This document shows, one piece after another, positions 41,469 through 49,947 of a stretch of DNA of 64,000 bases. This DNA comes from Mycobacteroides chelonae (GTDB lineage Bacteria > Actinomycetota > Actinomycetes > Mycobacteriales > Mycobacteriaceae). Position numbers and translations under genes: made by a program. Below the pieces are notes generated by a model that made no database searches, was not told the DNA's origin, and saw only the letters and a program-made list of their open reading frames with translations. Within the stretch, counting starts at the first letter, position 1. The number at the start of each line of letters is the position of its first letter. Where the stretch lies: assembly GCA_014204435.1 (NCBI GenBank), contig JACHLF010000012.1, forward strand, positions 32,791 to 96,790. The letters are read 5' to 3'.

Positions 41469-42429
41469 CTGGGTGGTCACACTTCTCTCCCGGGCCGCAC
41501 TCGTGCCACTACAGGCACAGCCATTGACGGGAGGGGTGTCCTCCGACGTGTGGCGAGTGCGGCTGAGTTCCGGTGAATCGGTGGTAGCCAAAAGGGCCGT
41601 CGAACAACTTCGCGTGCAGGCGCACTGGGTAGTGCCGCTGGCGCGCAACGTCTTCGAGGCACGCTACCTCACGCGCGTATCACAAATCGTGCCCTCGTTC
41701 ACGCCGAACGTTCTGGTCGCCGATGAGGATCTCAACGCGTTCGCCATGATCGACCTGGGGCCCATCCCCTCCTGGCGGGAGGACTTGGCGAACGGTCGCA
41801 TCAATCCCGAAGTAGGCGCGGAACTCGGGACACGCCTGGTCACTGTGCACTCTCGCACCGCCGGTGATGCTACGGCGGCAAGCGAATTCGCATCCGACGA
41901 CCTGTTTGAGGCGCTACGGATCGAGCCGTACCTGCGCTACACGGCGCAGCGCTTCCCGGAACACGCGGGAGTGCTGACACAGCTAGCCGACGACCTCATC
42001 GACACTCACACCGCGTTGGTACACGGGGACGTGAGCCCGAAGAACATCATCGTCACCACCGCTGGCCCAGTACTGACCGACGCCGAATGTGCCTGGTACG
42101 GCGACCCCGCCTTCGACCTGGCGTTCTGCCTCAACCACCTGCTGCTCAAGCGGATATGGAAGCCGGAGCATCAGGATCTGCTGCGGGAGACCAGTGCGCG
42201 GTTCCTCGCCGCGTATCTGGAGGGCATCTCCTGGGAGCCATCGGATGCCGTGGCCGCACGGACCGCACGGCTACTGCCCGCGTTGGCGCTGGCGCGCGTG
42301 GACGGACGCTCCCCCGTGGATTACTTGTCCACCGGCCAACGCGATTCACTGCGTCTTCGCGCCCGGCAGGCCCTGCATCAATCGGCCACCGATCCGTTGG
42401 CCATGGCACAACAGTTGGAAGGGTTATGA
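41449..42429 (+). CDS. Aminoglycoside-phosphotransferase-family kinase (operon with enolase-like gene)
   Basis: A 326-residue APH-fold protein: LTGGVSSDVWRVRLSSGESV and VAKRAVEQLRVQAHW (nucleotide-binding loop and Lys), NVFEARYLTRVSQIVPSFTP, LVHGDVSPKNIIVTTAGPVL (catalytic loop with H-x-D-x4-N) and DAECAWYGDPAFDLAFCLNH (metal loop; usual Asp replaced by the DAE pattern). Such kinases phosphorylate hydroxyls on small metabolites, and antibiotic resistance is only one use. It overlaps the TetR end by 20 bases and the enolase-like start by ATGA, so its substrate may feed that enzyme. Confidence 0.83.
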   Translation: MHMGPPDWVVTLLSRAALVPLQAQPLTGGVSSDVWRVRLSSGESVVAKRAVEQLRVQAHWVVPLARNVFEARYLTRVSQIVPSFTPNVLVADEDLNAFAMIDLGPIPSWREDLANGRINPEVGAELGTRLVTVHSRTAGDATAASEFASDDLFEALRIEPYLRYTAQRFPEHAGVLTQLADDLIDTHTALVHGDVSPKNIIVTTAGPVLTDAECAWYGDPAFDLAFCLNHLLLKRIWKPEHQDLLRETSARFLAAYLEGISWEPSDAVAARTARLLPALALARVDGRSPVDYLSTGQRDSLRLRARQALHQSATDPLAMAQQLEGL

Positions 42430-43700
42430 CCGGAACACAGATCAGTGGTGTGCACGCGCGACGCGTGTGGGACTCGCGGGGACGGCCGACCGTCGAAGCG
42501 GAGCTACTCCTCGCCGAGGGCAGCATCGGACGGGCGATTGCCCCCGCCGGCGCCTCACGGGGCAGCGGGGAGGCAACCGATCTGAGGGACGGTGGCCGGC
42601 CCTTCGCAGGGTACGACGTGACGGCCGCGGTTGCCGCAGCCCGTGGCCTGGCGGAGCACCTCCTCGGCGTCGATGCCGCACACCAGCAAGAGGTCGATTC
42701 CGCGCTGGCCGCGGCCGACGGCTCGGCGGAGTTCGCGGCCATCGGCGGCAACACCTCCGTGGCAATGTCGATGGCAGCCGCGCACGCTGCAGCCCAAGCA
42801 CACCGAATCCCGTTGTGGCGGTATCTGATCGGTGACGGAACGCCCGAGATGCCCTTACCCGAGATCCAGGTGATCGGCGGGGGCGCCCACGCGGCACGCC
42901 GCACCGACGTCCAGGATTTCATGGTTGTACCCGCCGCCGCCGACAGCATCGAGCAGGGGCTCAATTGGGTGGCGGAGATCCATCGTGCCTGCGGGGCAAT
43001 ACTTTCCGAGCGAGGAAGGCTGGCCGGCGTGGCCGATGAGGGCGGTTGGTGGCCCGTGGTGGACTCCAACGAGGATGCGTTGGAGCTGCTGGTCTGCTCC
43101 ATCGAGCGGGCCGGATTGCAGCCCGGCTCCCAGGTCACGATCGCGCTGGACATCGCATCGAGCGAGTTCGGTAGCGGCGGCCGCTACCGCCTCGCGCTGG
43201 ATGGCACCGAACTCGACTCCGATGCATGGTCCGAGGTTCTGATCGGCTGGATCGATAAGTACCCGATCGCCTCCATCGAAGACCCTCTGGCTGAGGACGA
43301 TCCGGCGGCTCTTGCGGCCTTCACCCAAGCAGTGGGACACCGCGTCCTGGTCGTCGGCGACGATTTTACGGTGACCAACGCCGATCATGTGCGACGAGCA
43401 ACCGAGATCGGCGCGTGCAACGGCTTGCTGGTAAAGCCGAATCAGGCCGGAACACTCAGCGCTGCCAAGGCCGCGCACGATACCGCTCACGACTGCGGAT
43501 GGGACACCATCGTCTCCGCCCGGTCGGGTGAGAGCGAGGATGTCACCATCGCGCACCTGGCGGTAGGTTGGGGAGCCGAGCAACTCAAGGTCGGCTCGAT
43601 CACCAGATCCGAGCGGACCGCGAAGTGGAATGAGCTGCTTCGCATCGATGAACAGCTTGGCGGAGCATCGATCCGGCCAGGACGATTGACCCTGGGTTAG
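42426..43700 (+). CDS. Divergent enolase paralogue
   Basis: A 424-residue enolase-fold protein with the family order: VHARRVWDSRGRPTVEAELL, APAGASRGSGEATDLRDGG, GNTSVAMSMAAAHAAA, GGGAHAARRTDVQDFM, GVADEGGWWPVV, VTIALDIASSEF, ASIEDPLAEDD, LVVGDDFTVTN, LLVKPNQAGTL and EQLKVGSITRSER. The metal carboxylates and both lysines look kept. However, SARSGESED at residues 364-372 has Ala365 where enolases have the catalytic-site His (SHRSGETED), and VDFQEF is VDVQDF-like (TDVQDF). The gene is not in the usual eno locus but after a kinase gene. Phosphopyruvate hydratase activity is therefore doubtful; a related dehydratase is plausible. Confidence 0.82.
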   Translation: MTGTQISGVHARRVWDSRGRPTVEAELLLAEGSIGRAIAPAGASRGSGEATDLRDGGRPFAGYDVTAAVAAARGLAEHLLGVDAAHQQEVDSALAAADGSAEFAAIGGNTSVAMSMAAAHAAAQAHRIPLWRYLIGDGTPEMPLPEIQVIGGGAHAARRTDVQDFMVVPAAADSIEQGLNWVAEIHRACGAILSERGRLAGVADEGGWWPVVDSNEDALELLVCSIERAGLQPGSQVTIALDIASSEFGSGGRYRLALDGTELDSDAWSEVLIGWIDKYPIASIEDPLAEDDPAALAAFTQAVGHRVLVVGDDFTVTNADHVRRATEIGACNGLLVKPNQAGTLSAAKAAHDTAHDCGWDTIVSARSGESEDVTIAHLAVGWGAEQLKVGSITRSERTAKWNELLRIDEQLGGASIRPGRLTLG

Positions 43701-43776
43701 TCCCTGCTGGTCTCAGTTCGTCACCGAATGAAGATCACGGATGCGCCCCGCCCGGAACGGGGCTAGCGTAGGAATT

Positions 43777-45147
43777 GTGCCTATCGCATCGGGATCGGCG
43801 CACGGCGAGGGAGTGAACCGGCTACTGCGGAGTTACCGGGCCATTCCCGCGACGTCGACCGTCCGCTTGGCTAAGCCCACGTCAAATCTGTTCCGCACAA
43901 GGGCAAAGTCGACCGCACCGGGCCTGGATACCTCGGGGCTCACCGGTGTCCTCGGCGTGGACGCCGTCGGTAAGACGGCCGATGTTGCCGGCATGTGCAC
44001 CTATGAAGACCTGGTAGCGGCGACCCTTCCACACGGGCTCTCGCCTTTGGTGGTGCCACAACTCAAGACGATCACGCTGGGTGGGGCGGTTACCGGACTA
44101 GGCATAGAATCCGCCTCCTTCCGCAACGGACTTCCCCACGAGTCGGTTCTCGAAATGGATATCCTCACCGGCTCAGGCGAAATCGTCACCGCGTCGCCGG
44201 ATCACCATGCGGATCTGTACCGGGGATTTCCCAACTCGTACGGCACGCTGGGCTACTCGGTGCGTCTACGCATCGAACTCGAGCCCGTACAGCCCTTCGT
44301 TGCCCTGCGGCACATTCGATTCCGTAGCCTCGATGAGCTGGTAACCGTCATGGAATCGATCGTGAACTCGGCTGCTTTCCAGGGCGAGCGCGTGGACTAC
44401 GTGGACGGCGTGGTGTTCAGCGCCGACGAGTCCTACCTCTGCCTGGGCACACAGACAGGGGTAGCCGGCCCGGTGAGCGACTACACCGGACAGCGCATCT
44501 ACTACCGGTCGATCCAACATGCGGCCGGAATCGGCAACGACCGGCTGACCATTCACGACTATCTCTGGCGTTGGGACACCGACTGGTTCTGGTGCTCGCG
44601 CGCCTTCGGTGCACAGAACCCGCGTACCCGCAGGCTGTGGCCGCGAAAGTATCGGCGCAGCAGCGTGTACTGGAAGATGATCGGCCTGGACCAACGCTAC
44701 AACATCGCCGACCGCATCCAGAGGTGTAACGGTCGCCCGGTCCGGGAACGCGTCGTGCAGGATGTCGAGGTACCGCTGCCACATACCGCGCAGTTCCTGC
44801 GGTGGTTCCTCGAGGAGGTACCGATTGAGCCGGTATGGCTGTGTCCGTTGAGATTACGCGACAGCGAGGGCTGGCCGCTGTATCCGATACGATCGGGACA
44901 GACGTACGTCAATATCGGCTTTTGGTCATCGGTGCCCGTCGGCTCGACCGAAGGAACCACCAACCGGCTCATCGAACACAAGGTCAGCGAATTTAGCGGG
45001 CACAAGTCGCTGTACTCCGAATCCTTTTATCCACGTGAAGAGTTCGAGGCACTATATGGCGGCGAGCACTACCGGATCTTGAAGAAGACGTACGACCCCG
45101 ATAGCCGACTGCTGGATCTCTACGCGAAGACGGTACGGCGACAATGA
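43777..45147 (+). CDS. FAD-binding oxidoreductase paired with a fatty-acid methyltransferase
   Basis: A 456-residue PCMH-type FAD protein (DHCR24-like): the FAD-binding region includes GVLGVDAVGKTADVAGMCTY, EDLVAATLPHGLSPLVVPQL, KTITLGGAVTGLGIESASFR and NGLPHESVLEMDILTGSGE. It is coupled (ATGA) to a cyclopropane-type methyltransferase, the gene order of Rv3719-Rv3720 and of the 10-methyl fatty acid (tuberculostearic acid) gene pairs. It may reduce a methylene or double-bond intermediate. GTG 43777 is chosen: TAGCGT (43764-43769) lies seven bases upstream, leaderless style. The frame to 43741 is non-coding extension. Confidence 0.85.
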   Translation: MPIASGSAHGEGVNRLLRSYRAIPATSTVRLAKPTSNLFRTRAKSTAPGLDTSGLTGVLGVDAVGKTADVAGMCTYEDLVAATLPHGLSPLVVPQLKTITLGGAVTGLGIESASFRNGLPHESVLEMDILTGSGEIVTASPDHHADLYRGFPNSYGTLGYSVRLRIELEPVQPFVALRHIRFRSLDELVTVMESIVNSAAFQGERVDYVDGVVFSADESYLCLGTQTGVAGPVSDYTGQRIYYRSIQHAAGIGNDRLTIHDYLWRWDTDWFWCSRAFGAQNPRTRRLWPRKYRRSSVYWKMIGLDQRYNIADRIQRCNGRPVRERVVQDVEVPLPHTAQFLRWFLEEVPIEPVWLCPLRLRDSEGWPLYPIRSGQTYVNIGFWSSVPVGSTEGTTNRLIEHKVSEFSGHKSLYSESFYPREEFEALYGGEHYRILKKTYDPDSRLLDLYAKTVRRQ

Positions 45148-46454
45148 CCACAACTCAGGCCAAGAACAAGCGCGGCGAGAACAGCAGGCTCTCGCTGGCC
45201 GAGATCCTCGAGATCATGGCGGCCGGCGATCTGCCCCTGCGCTTCAGTGCGTACGACGGCAGCACTGCCGGCCCGGAGAATGCCGAACTGGGGCTCGACC
45301 TACTGACGCCCCGCGGCACAACGTATTTGGCGACTGCGCCAGGTGACCTTGGGCTAGCGCGCGCGTACGTCTCCGGCGATATCGAAATGCACGGGGTACA
45401 TCCGGGCGATCCCTACGAACTGCTGAAGGCCATGGCCGACCGACTTGACTTCAAACGGCCGCCGGCGCGTGTGCTGGCCAACATCGTCAGGTCGATCGGT
45501 TTCGAGCACCTGCGCCCCATCACACCGCCACCACAGGAAGCGCTGCCGCGATGGCGCCGCGTCATCGAAGGATTCCGTCATAGCAAGACGCGTGACTCCG
45601 AAGCCATCCACCATCACTACGACGTGTCGAATGCGTTTTACGAGTGGGTACTTGGCTCATCCATGACCTACACGTGTGCCTGCTATCCACACGCCGAAGC
45701 CACGCTGGAAGAAGCACAGGAGAACAAGTACCGACTGGTGTTCGACAAACTGGCGCTCACGTCCGGGGACCGACTACTGGATGTGGGCTGCGGGTGGGGG
45801 TCCATGGTCAGGTACGCGGCCCGGCGGGGCGTACGAGCCATCGGAGTCACCTTGTCAGCAGAGCAGGCCGCCTGGGCGCAGAAGGCCATTGCCGACGAAG
45901 GACTCTCGGATTTGGCAGAAGTACGCCACGCCGACTATCGCGACACCACGGAACGAGAGTTCGACGCGGTGTCCTCGATCGGGCTTACCGAACACATCGG
46001 CATCGCGAACTACCCTGCCTATTTCCGTTTCCTGCAGTCACGCCTAAAGACAGGTGGCCTGCTGCTCAACCACTGCATCACCCGGCCCGACAACCGAACG
46101 TCGGCTGTCGCTGGGTGCTTCATCGACCGCTACGTGTTTCCCGATGGTGAACTGACCGGCTCGGGCAAGATCATCACCGAAATACAGAACGTTGGCCTGG
46201 AAGTGCTGCATGAGGAGAACCTGCGACACCATTATGCGCTGACGCTCAAGGAGTGGTGCGCCAACCTCGTCGAGCACTGGGATGAAGCGGTGGACGAGGT
46301 GGGCCAGGCCACCGCCAAGGTGTGGGGCCTGTACATGGCCGGTTCGCGGCTCGGTTTCGAACGCAATGTCGTGCAGTTGCACCAGGTGCTCGCCACGAAG
46401 CTGGACGAGCGCGGCGGCTCCACGCTGCCGCTACGCCCCTGGTGGCAGCCCTAG
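45144..46454 (+). CDS. Cyclopropane-fatty-acyl-phospholipid synthase family methyltransferase
   Basis: A 436-residue SAM-dependent methyltransferase: RARAYVSGDIEMHGVHPGDP-type N-domain (LARAYVSGDIEMHGVHPGDP), EAIHHHYDVSNAFYEWVLGS, SMTYTCACYPHAEATLEEAQ, then the SAM loop LLDVGCGWGSMVRYAARRGV, IGVTLSAEQAAWAQ, VSSIGLTEHIG and the C-terminal YALTLKEWCANLVEHWDEAV. Acts on double bonds of acyl chains in phospholipids. The FAD partner suggests a methyl-branch or cyclopropane product. Stop overlaps the dnaX stop (CTAG). Confidence 0.91.
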   Translation: MTTTQAKNKRGENSRLSLAEILEIMAAGDLPLRFSAYDGSTAGPENAELGLDLLTPRGTTYLATAPGDLGLARAYVSGDIEMHGVHPGDPYELLKAMADRLDFKRPPARVLANIVRSIGFEHLRPITPPPQEALPRWRRVIEGFRHSKTRDSEAIHHHYDVSNAFYEWVLGSSMTYTCACYPHAEATLEEAQENKYRLVFDKLALTSGDRLLDVGCGWGSMVRYAARRGVRAIGVTLSAEQAAWAQKAIADEGLSDLAEVRHADYRDTTEREFDAVSSIGLTEHIGIANYPAYFRFLQSRLKTGGLLLNHCITRPDNRTSAVAGCFIDRYVFPDGELTGSGKIITEIQNVGLEVLHEENLRHHYALTLKEWCANLVEHWDEAVDEVGQATAKVWGLYMAGSRLGFERNVVQLHQVLATKLDERGGSTLPLRPWWQP

Positions 46455-48427
46455 TTGGGATCGATCTTGCGGGCGCCCAGCTCGTTCTGAAGTAGTTCCA
46501 GTGCAACCTCTTCTGGGTCGCGTCGCGGGCCTGCCTCACTCTGTCCTGCCTCGGCGAGCATCTGCTCTTCGTCATCCTCGGGTGACGCAGGCTCCGGCTC
46601 CGGCTCGGGTTCTGGCGCCGGTTCGGGCGTCGGGCGGCTCGGCCGGGTGACCACTCGTGGAGCGGCCTTGGCCGCCCGAGACGCGTCCGCAGGCGCCGCT
46701 GCCTCCGCGCTGCCGGCCTCGCAACGGATCTCCCAGTCCACACCGAGTGCGTCCTTGAGCGCCTCCCGGATCACCTCGGCGTTACGCGACTCGGTGATGC
46801 GCTTGGCCAACGGCGGCGAATCATGGGACAGCACAAGGGTCTTGCCCTCGATCGCCCGAACAGTGGCACCGGAGAGCATGACCTCGGTGGTGCGACTGCG
46901 GTCTCTCACCTTGGCACGAATCTCAGCCCAGGCATTGCGTACGGCTGTGGTATCGAGAGCGCCGGGCTGACGCGGCTCGGGCGCCGGGGCTGGTTCCGGT
47001 TCTGGTTCCGGGGCAGGCGCAGGCGGCGCGGGGGGCTCCGGGGTTGGCTCCCGAGCCGGGGCCGCTGTTTCTGGCTCGGGCCCCGGGGCTGGTTCCGGGG
47101 CGAGAGCGGGTGCCTGAGGTGGTGTGGGGGCCGGGGGCTCCGGTGCCACAGCTGGCACGGGAGCCGGCACTACGGGCTCAGGGGCAGACTCCTGCGCCTG
47201 AGCGGCAGCGGGCGCCTGCGACTTGCGCGCAAATCTCGGTGCCGCACCCGCGCCCACAGCCTCCGGAACCGACATGTCCAATCGCTTCTCGATGCGCTCA
47301 ACACGTTGCAGCACAGCCGATTCGGCATCTGTAGCCGAGGGCAGCAGCAGTCTGGCACACACCACTTCCAGCAGCAGCCGCGGCGCCGTGGCACCGCGCA
47401 TCTCCCCCAGCCCGGCATGCAACACCTCGGCGTAGCGGGTCAACGTGGCCGGACCGATGCGCTCGGCTTGTTCACGCATGCGCTCGAGCACATCCTGCGG
47501 AGCGTCGACCACGCCGCGTTCCACGGCATCTGGAACAGCCTGCAGCACAATCAGATCGCGGAAGCGCTCCAGCAGGTCGGTGCCAAAGCGCCGCGGGTCG
47601 TGTCCGGCATCCATCACGCCTTCGATCGCTCCGAACACCGCCGCGCCATCACCGGCGGCAAGTGCGTCTACCGCGTCGTCGATCAGCGCGATGTCGGTGA
47701 CGCCCAGTAGCGAAAGCGCCCGCTGGTAGGTGACGCGCTCCTCGTCCGAACCGGCGAGCAACTGGTCAAGCACCGACAGGGTGTCACGGGGCGACCCGGC
47801 ACCGGCACGGATCACCAGCGGATACACCGGGTCGTCGACCGAGACATTCTCCTGCGCGCAGATGCCCTCGACGAGCGTGCGCATCGTCTTGGGCGCCAGC
47901 AGCCGGAAGGGATAGTGGTGGGTGCGCGACCGTATGGTCGGCAACACCTTCTCGGGTTCGGTGGTCGCGAAGACGAAGATCAGGTGTTCGGGTGGCTCCT
48001 CGACGATCTTGAGCAGCGCATTGAAGCCAGCAGTGGTGACCATGTGCGCTTCGTCGATGATGAAGATCCGATAGCGCGACTGGGCGGGCGCGTAGAAGGC
48101 ACGGTCACGCAGCTCACGGGTGTCGTCGACACCACCGTGACTGGCGGCGTCGAGTTCGATGACGTCAACGTTCCCCGAGCCGTTGGGAGCCAGTGCAACA
48201 CATGATTCGCAGGTCCCACAGGGTGTCGAGGTGGGTCCCTGCACACAGTTCAGCGAGCGGGCCAGGATGCGGGCGGAGGATGTCTTACCGCAGCCACGGG
48301 GTCCCGAGAACAGATAGGCGTGGTTGATCCGGCCGGCGTCCAGGGCAGTGGTCAACGGTCCGGTGACATGCTCCTGGCCGACAACTTCGGCGAAGGTCGC
48401 CGGGCGATACTTGCGGTACAGGGCCAC
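46451..48427 (-). CDS. dnaX: DNA polymerase III subunits gamma/tau
   Basis: Clamp-loader ATPase. The 658-residue protein starts MALYRKYRPATFAEVVGQEH at GTG 48427. Domain I has the P-loop YLFSGPRGCGKTSSARILAR, four zinc cysteines in NCVQGPTSTPCGTCESC, IDEAHMVTTAGFNALLKIVE and SRC-equivalent TIRSRTHHYPF. Residues about 400-487 are a low-complexity Pro/Ala/Glu linker (PAPEPEPEPAPAPEP) and a second one lies near 600-622. It is longer than the roughly 580-residue M. tuberculosis protein mainly through this linker (recollection). No slippery sequence was seen. Downstream neighbour of the FAD/methyltransferase pair, tail to tail. Confidence 0.95.
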   Translation of the reverse strand: MALYRKYRPATFAEVVGQEHVTGPLTTALDAGRINHAYLFSGPRGCGKTSSARILARSLNCVQGPTSTPCGTCESCVALAPNGSGNVDVIELDAASHGGVDDTRELRDRAFYAPAQSRYRIFIIDEAHMVTTAGFNALLKIVEEPPEHLIFVFATTEPEKVLPTIRSRTHHYPFRLLAPKTMRTLVEGICAQENVSVDDPVYPLVIRAGAGSPRDTLSVLDQLLAGSDEERVTYQRALSLLGVTDIALIDDAVDALAAGDGAAVFGAIEGVMDAGHDPRRFGTDLLERFRDLIVLQAVPDAVERGVVDAPQDVLERMREQAERIGPATLTRYAEVLHAGLGEMRGATAPRLLLEVVCARLLLPSATDAESAVLQRVERIEKRLDMSVPEAVGAGAAPRFARKSQAPAAAQAQESAPEPVVPAPVPAVAPEPPAPTPPQAPALAPEPAPGPEPETAAPAREPTPEPPAPPAPAPEPEPEPAPAPEPRQPGALDTTAVRNAWAEIRAKVRDRSRTTEVMLSGATVRAIEGKTLVLSHDSPPLAKRITESRNAEVIREALKDALGVDWEIRCEAGSAEAAAPADASRAAKAAPRVVTRPSRPTPEPAPEPEPEPEPASPEDDEEQMLAEAGQSEAGPRRDPEEVALELLQNELGARKIDPN

Positions 48428-48522
48428 GGAGAGCAAGGGTACCGGCGACCCCGGACTCCCTCGGTGGCCCACCTGAGAAACAAACGGCCACATTGTGTGA
48501 TCTTGTTCGCTAGAGTCCGCGC

Positions 48523-49257
48523 ATGAAGACATGTCGCGTTGATATGAACACTGTGTTGGCGGTAGGCGCGAGTGTCATTGCACTCGCATTCACCTCCGCT
48601 TGTTCCAAGGAATCCAAGGAATCGCCGGACAATCCACCGGCGCCGTCGTCGAGTTCTCAGAAGCCGGACGAACCCAGCACGAAGTTGCCCGAAGGCCCCG
48701 CCACTGCGCTGTTGCTGACCCGTGAGGACTTCCCCCCGGGCAATGGGACGTTCACCGTCGAAGACAAGCTCAAGCTCGACAAGGACACGACGGACAAGTC
48801 CAAGCCGGAGAAGGTCGACCCGCCCGGATGCTACGAGTTCATCTCTGAGGGCGACGGCGACTACGACAGGGCGCGAGCCAAGTACGACGCGGACACCGTG
48901 ACGGCGGAGAGCAGCGTCGGGCTCGGCACCAAGCAGTCATTCGACGAGCTCGCCAGGCGCGCCAAGGAATGCGCCTCGGTTCAGATGGAGGGTGATGGGG
49001 TGGCGATGAAGGCGAATGTCTCCGTCGCCGATTTGCCGGGCGCCTCTGTGGAGTCCAAGTTGGTGAAGGTCGGCGGCCTACTCGGACCCGAGGGCGACCA
49101 GATCGGCGTCGAGTCGCACATCGCGATCGCGCATCCTCGGGGGACGACCGTCCGAATCGAGGTCGACAGATTCATCGATCCATGGACCCCCGAACAGGAC
49201 GCGTTGGTGTTGGATCTACTCAACAAGCAGATCGCCAAGGTGCAGAAGGCGCCCTAG
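48523..49257 (+). CDS. Lipoprotein, mycobacterial DUF5642-like, copy 1
   Basis: A 244-residue exported lipoprotein: VDMNTVLAVGASVIALAFTS leads to a lipobox FTSAC at residue 27, then a Ser/Pro linker (SKESPDNPPAPSSSSQKP). The folded part opens ATALLLTREDFPPGNGTFTV, has two cysteines (DPPGCYEF, AKECASVQ), and ends VLDLLNKQIAKVQKAP. The next gene is clearly a paralogue. Family naming is from memory and only moderate. TAGAGT lies six bases before ATG 48523, so the mRNA is probably leaderless. Diverges from dnaX with 95 bases between. Confidence 0.75.
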   Translation: MKTCRVDMNTVLAVGASVIALAFTSACSKESKESPDNPPAPSSSSQKPDEPSTKLPEGPATALLLTREDFPPGNGTFTVEDKLKLDKDTTDKSKPEKVDPPGCYEFISEGDGDYDRARAKYDADTVTAESSVGLGTKQSFDELARRAKECASVQMEGDGVAMKANVSVADLPGASVESKLVKVGGLLGPEGDQIGVESHIAIAHPRGTTVRIEVDRFIDPWTPEQDALVLDLLNKQIAKVQKAP

Positions 49258-49290
49258 GCGAATCCGCAGACAACCGATGGGGGAAGTCCC

Positions 49291-49947
49291 GTGGCTCGCA
49301 TACTGTCCGTCGGCGCGATATCCGCTGCACTGATCCTGGCCTCGGGGTGCACCAGTGTCATCGGGGGCGAACCGAGAACGGACGGCTCTCCCGGATTACC
49401 CCAGGGCGACCCGTCCTCGCTCCTACTGCCACGCCAGGACTTCCCCGACGGTGCGGGGACGTACGAGGTGCTGACACAACCGGGCGATGACGGCCCCACC
49501 GTCAAACCCACCGAGTGCAACATCTTCGTCAATCACGACACCGTGCCCTTTGATCAGGCAGCCGCGCAGTACGAGGACGGGGCTCTGCGCGTGGACGTGG
49601 TGGTCGGCAAGGGCATTGCCGACTCGTTCACGTCCATCGAGGACAAAGCCGCGCGATGCGGCTCAGTGACGCTGGATCTCGACGGGGTCGGCGGTACGGG
49701 CAACGTCACGATGGAGCGGGTGCCCGGGACCACCGCCGAAGCGACGGAAAGCGTTTTCACCGGCGGCCTGGGCATAGACGGTGAGCAGACCGTCGAAATC
49801 ACCATCAAGACGCTCACCGCGCATCTGCGCGGTGACACAGTGACGGTCAAGGTGATGCACGCCATGGAGCCCTGGACCAGTGACAACGACAAGCTGGCGC
49901 TGACGCTGCTCAATAAGCAGATCGCCAAGGTGCACAACGCGCCTTAG
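49291..49947 (+). CDS. Lipoprotein, mycobacterial DUF5642-like, copy 2
   Basis: A 218-residue lipoprotein starting at GTG 49291 after GGGGGAAG: ARILSVGAISAALILASGCT carries the lipobox LASGC. The mature domain opens PSSLLLPRQDFPDGAGTYEV, has the cysteine pair (PTECNIFV, AARCGSVT) and ends LALTLLNKQIAKVHNAP, matching copy 1 in order and spacing. Tandem duplication with a 33-base gap. Ligand and role unknown; cell envelope. Stop overlaps the aspC stop (TTAG). Confidence 0.75.
   Translation: MARILSVGAISAALILASGCTSVIGGEPRTDGSPGLPQGDPSSLLLPRQDFPDGAGTYEVLTQPGDDGPTVKPTECNIFVNHDTVPFDQAAAQYEDGALRVDVVVGKGIADSFTSIEDKAARCGSVTLDLDGVGGTGNVTMERVPGTTAEATESVFTGGLGIDGEQTVEITIKTLTAHLRGDTVTVKVMHAMEPWTSDNDKLALTLLNKQIAKVHNAP

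Noticed and set aside
46960..47230. Programmed frameshift in dnaX to make gamma
   Set aside because: I looked for an A-rich slippery sequence followed by a hairpin and saw none; the Pro/Ala/Glu linker is just low complexity.
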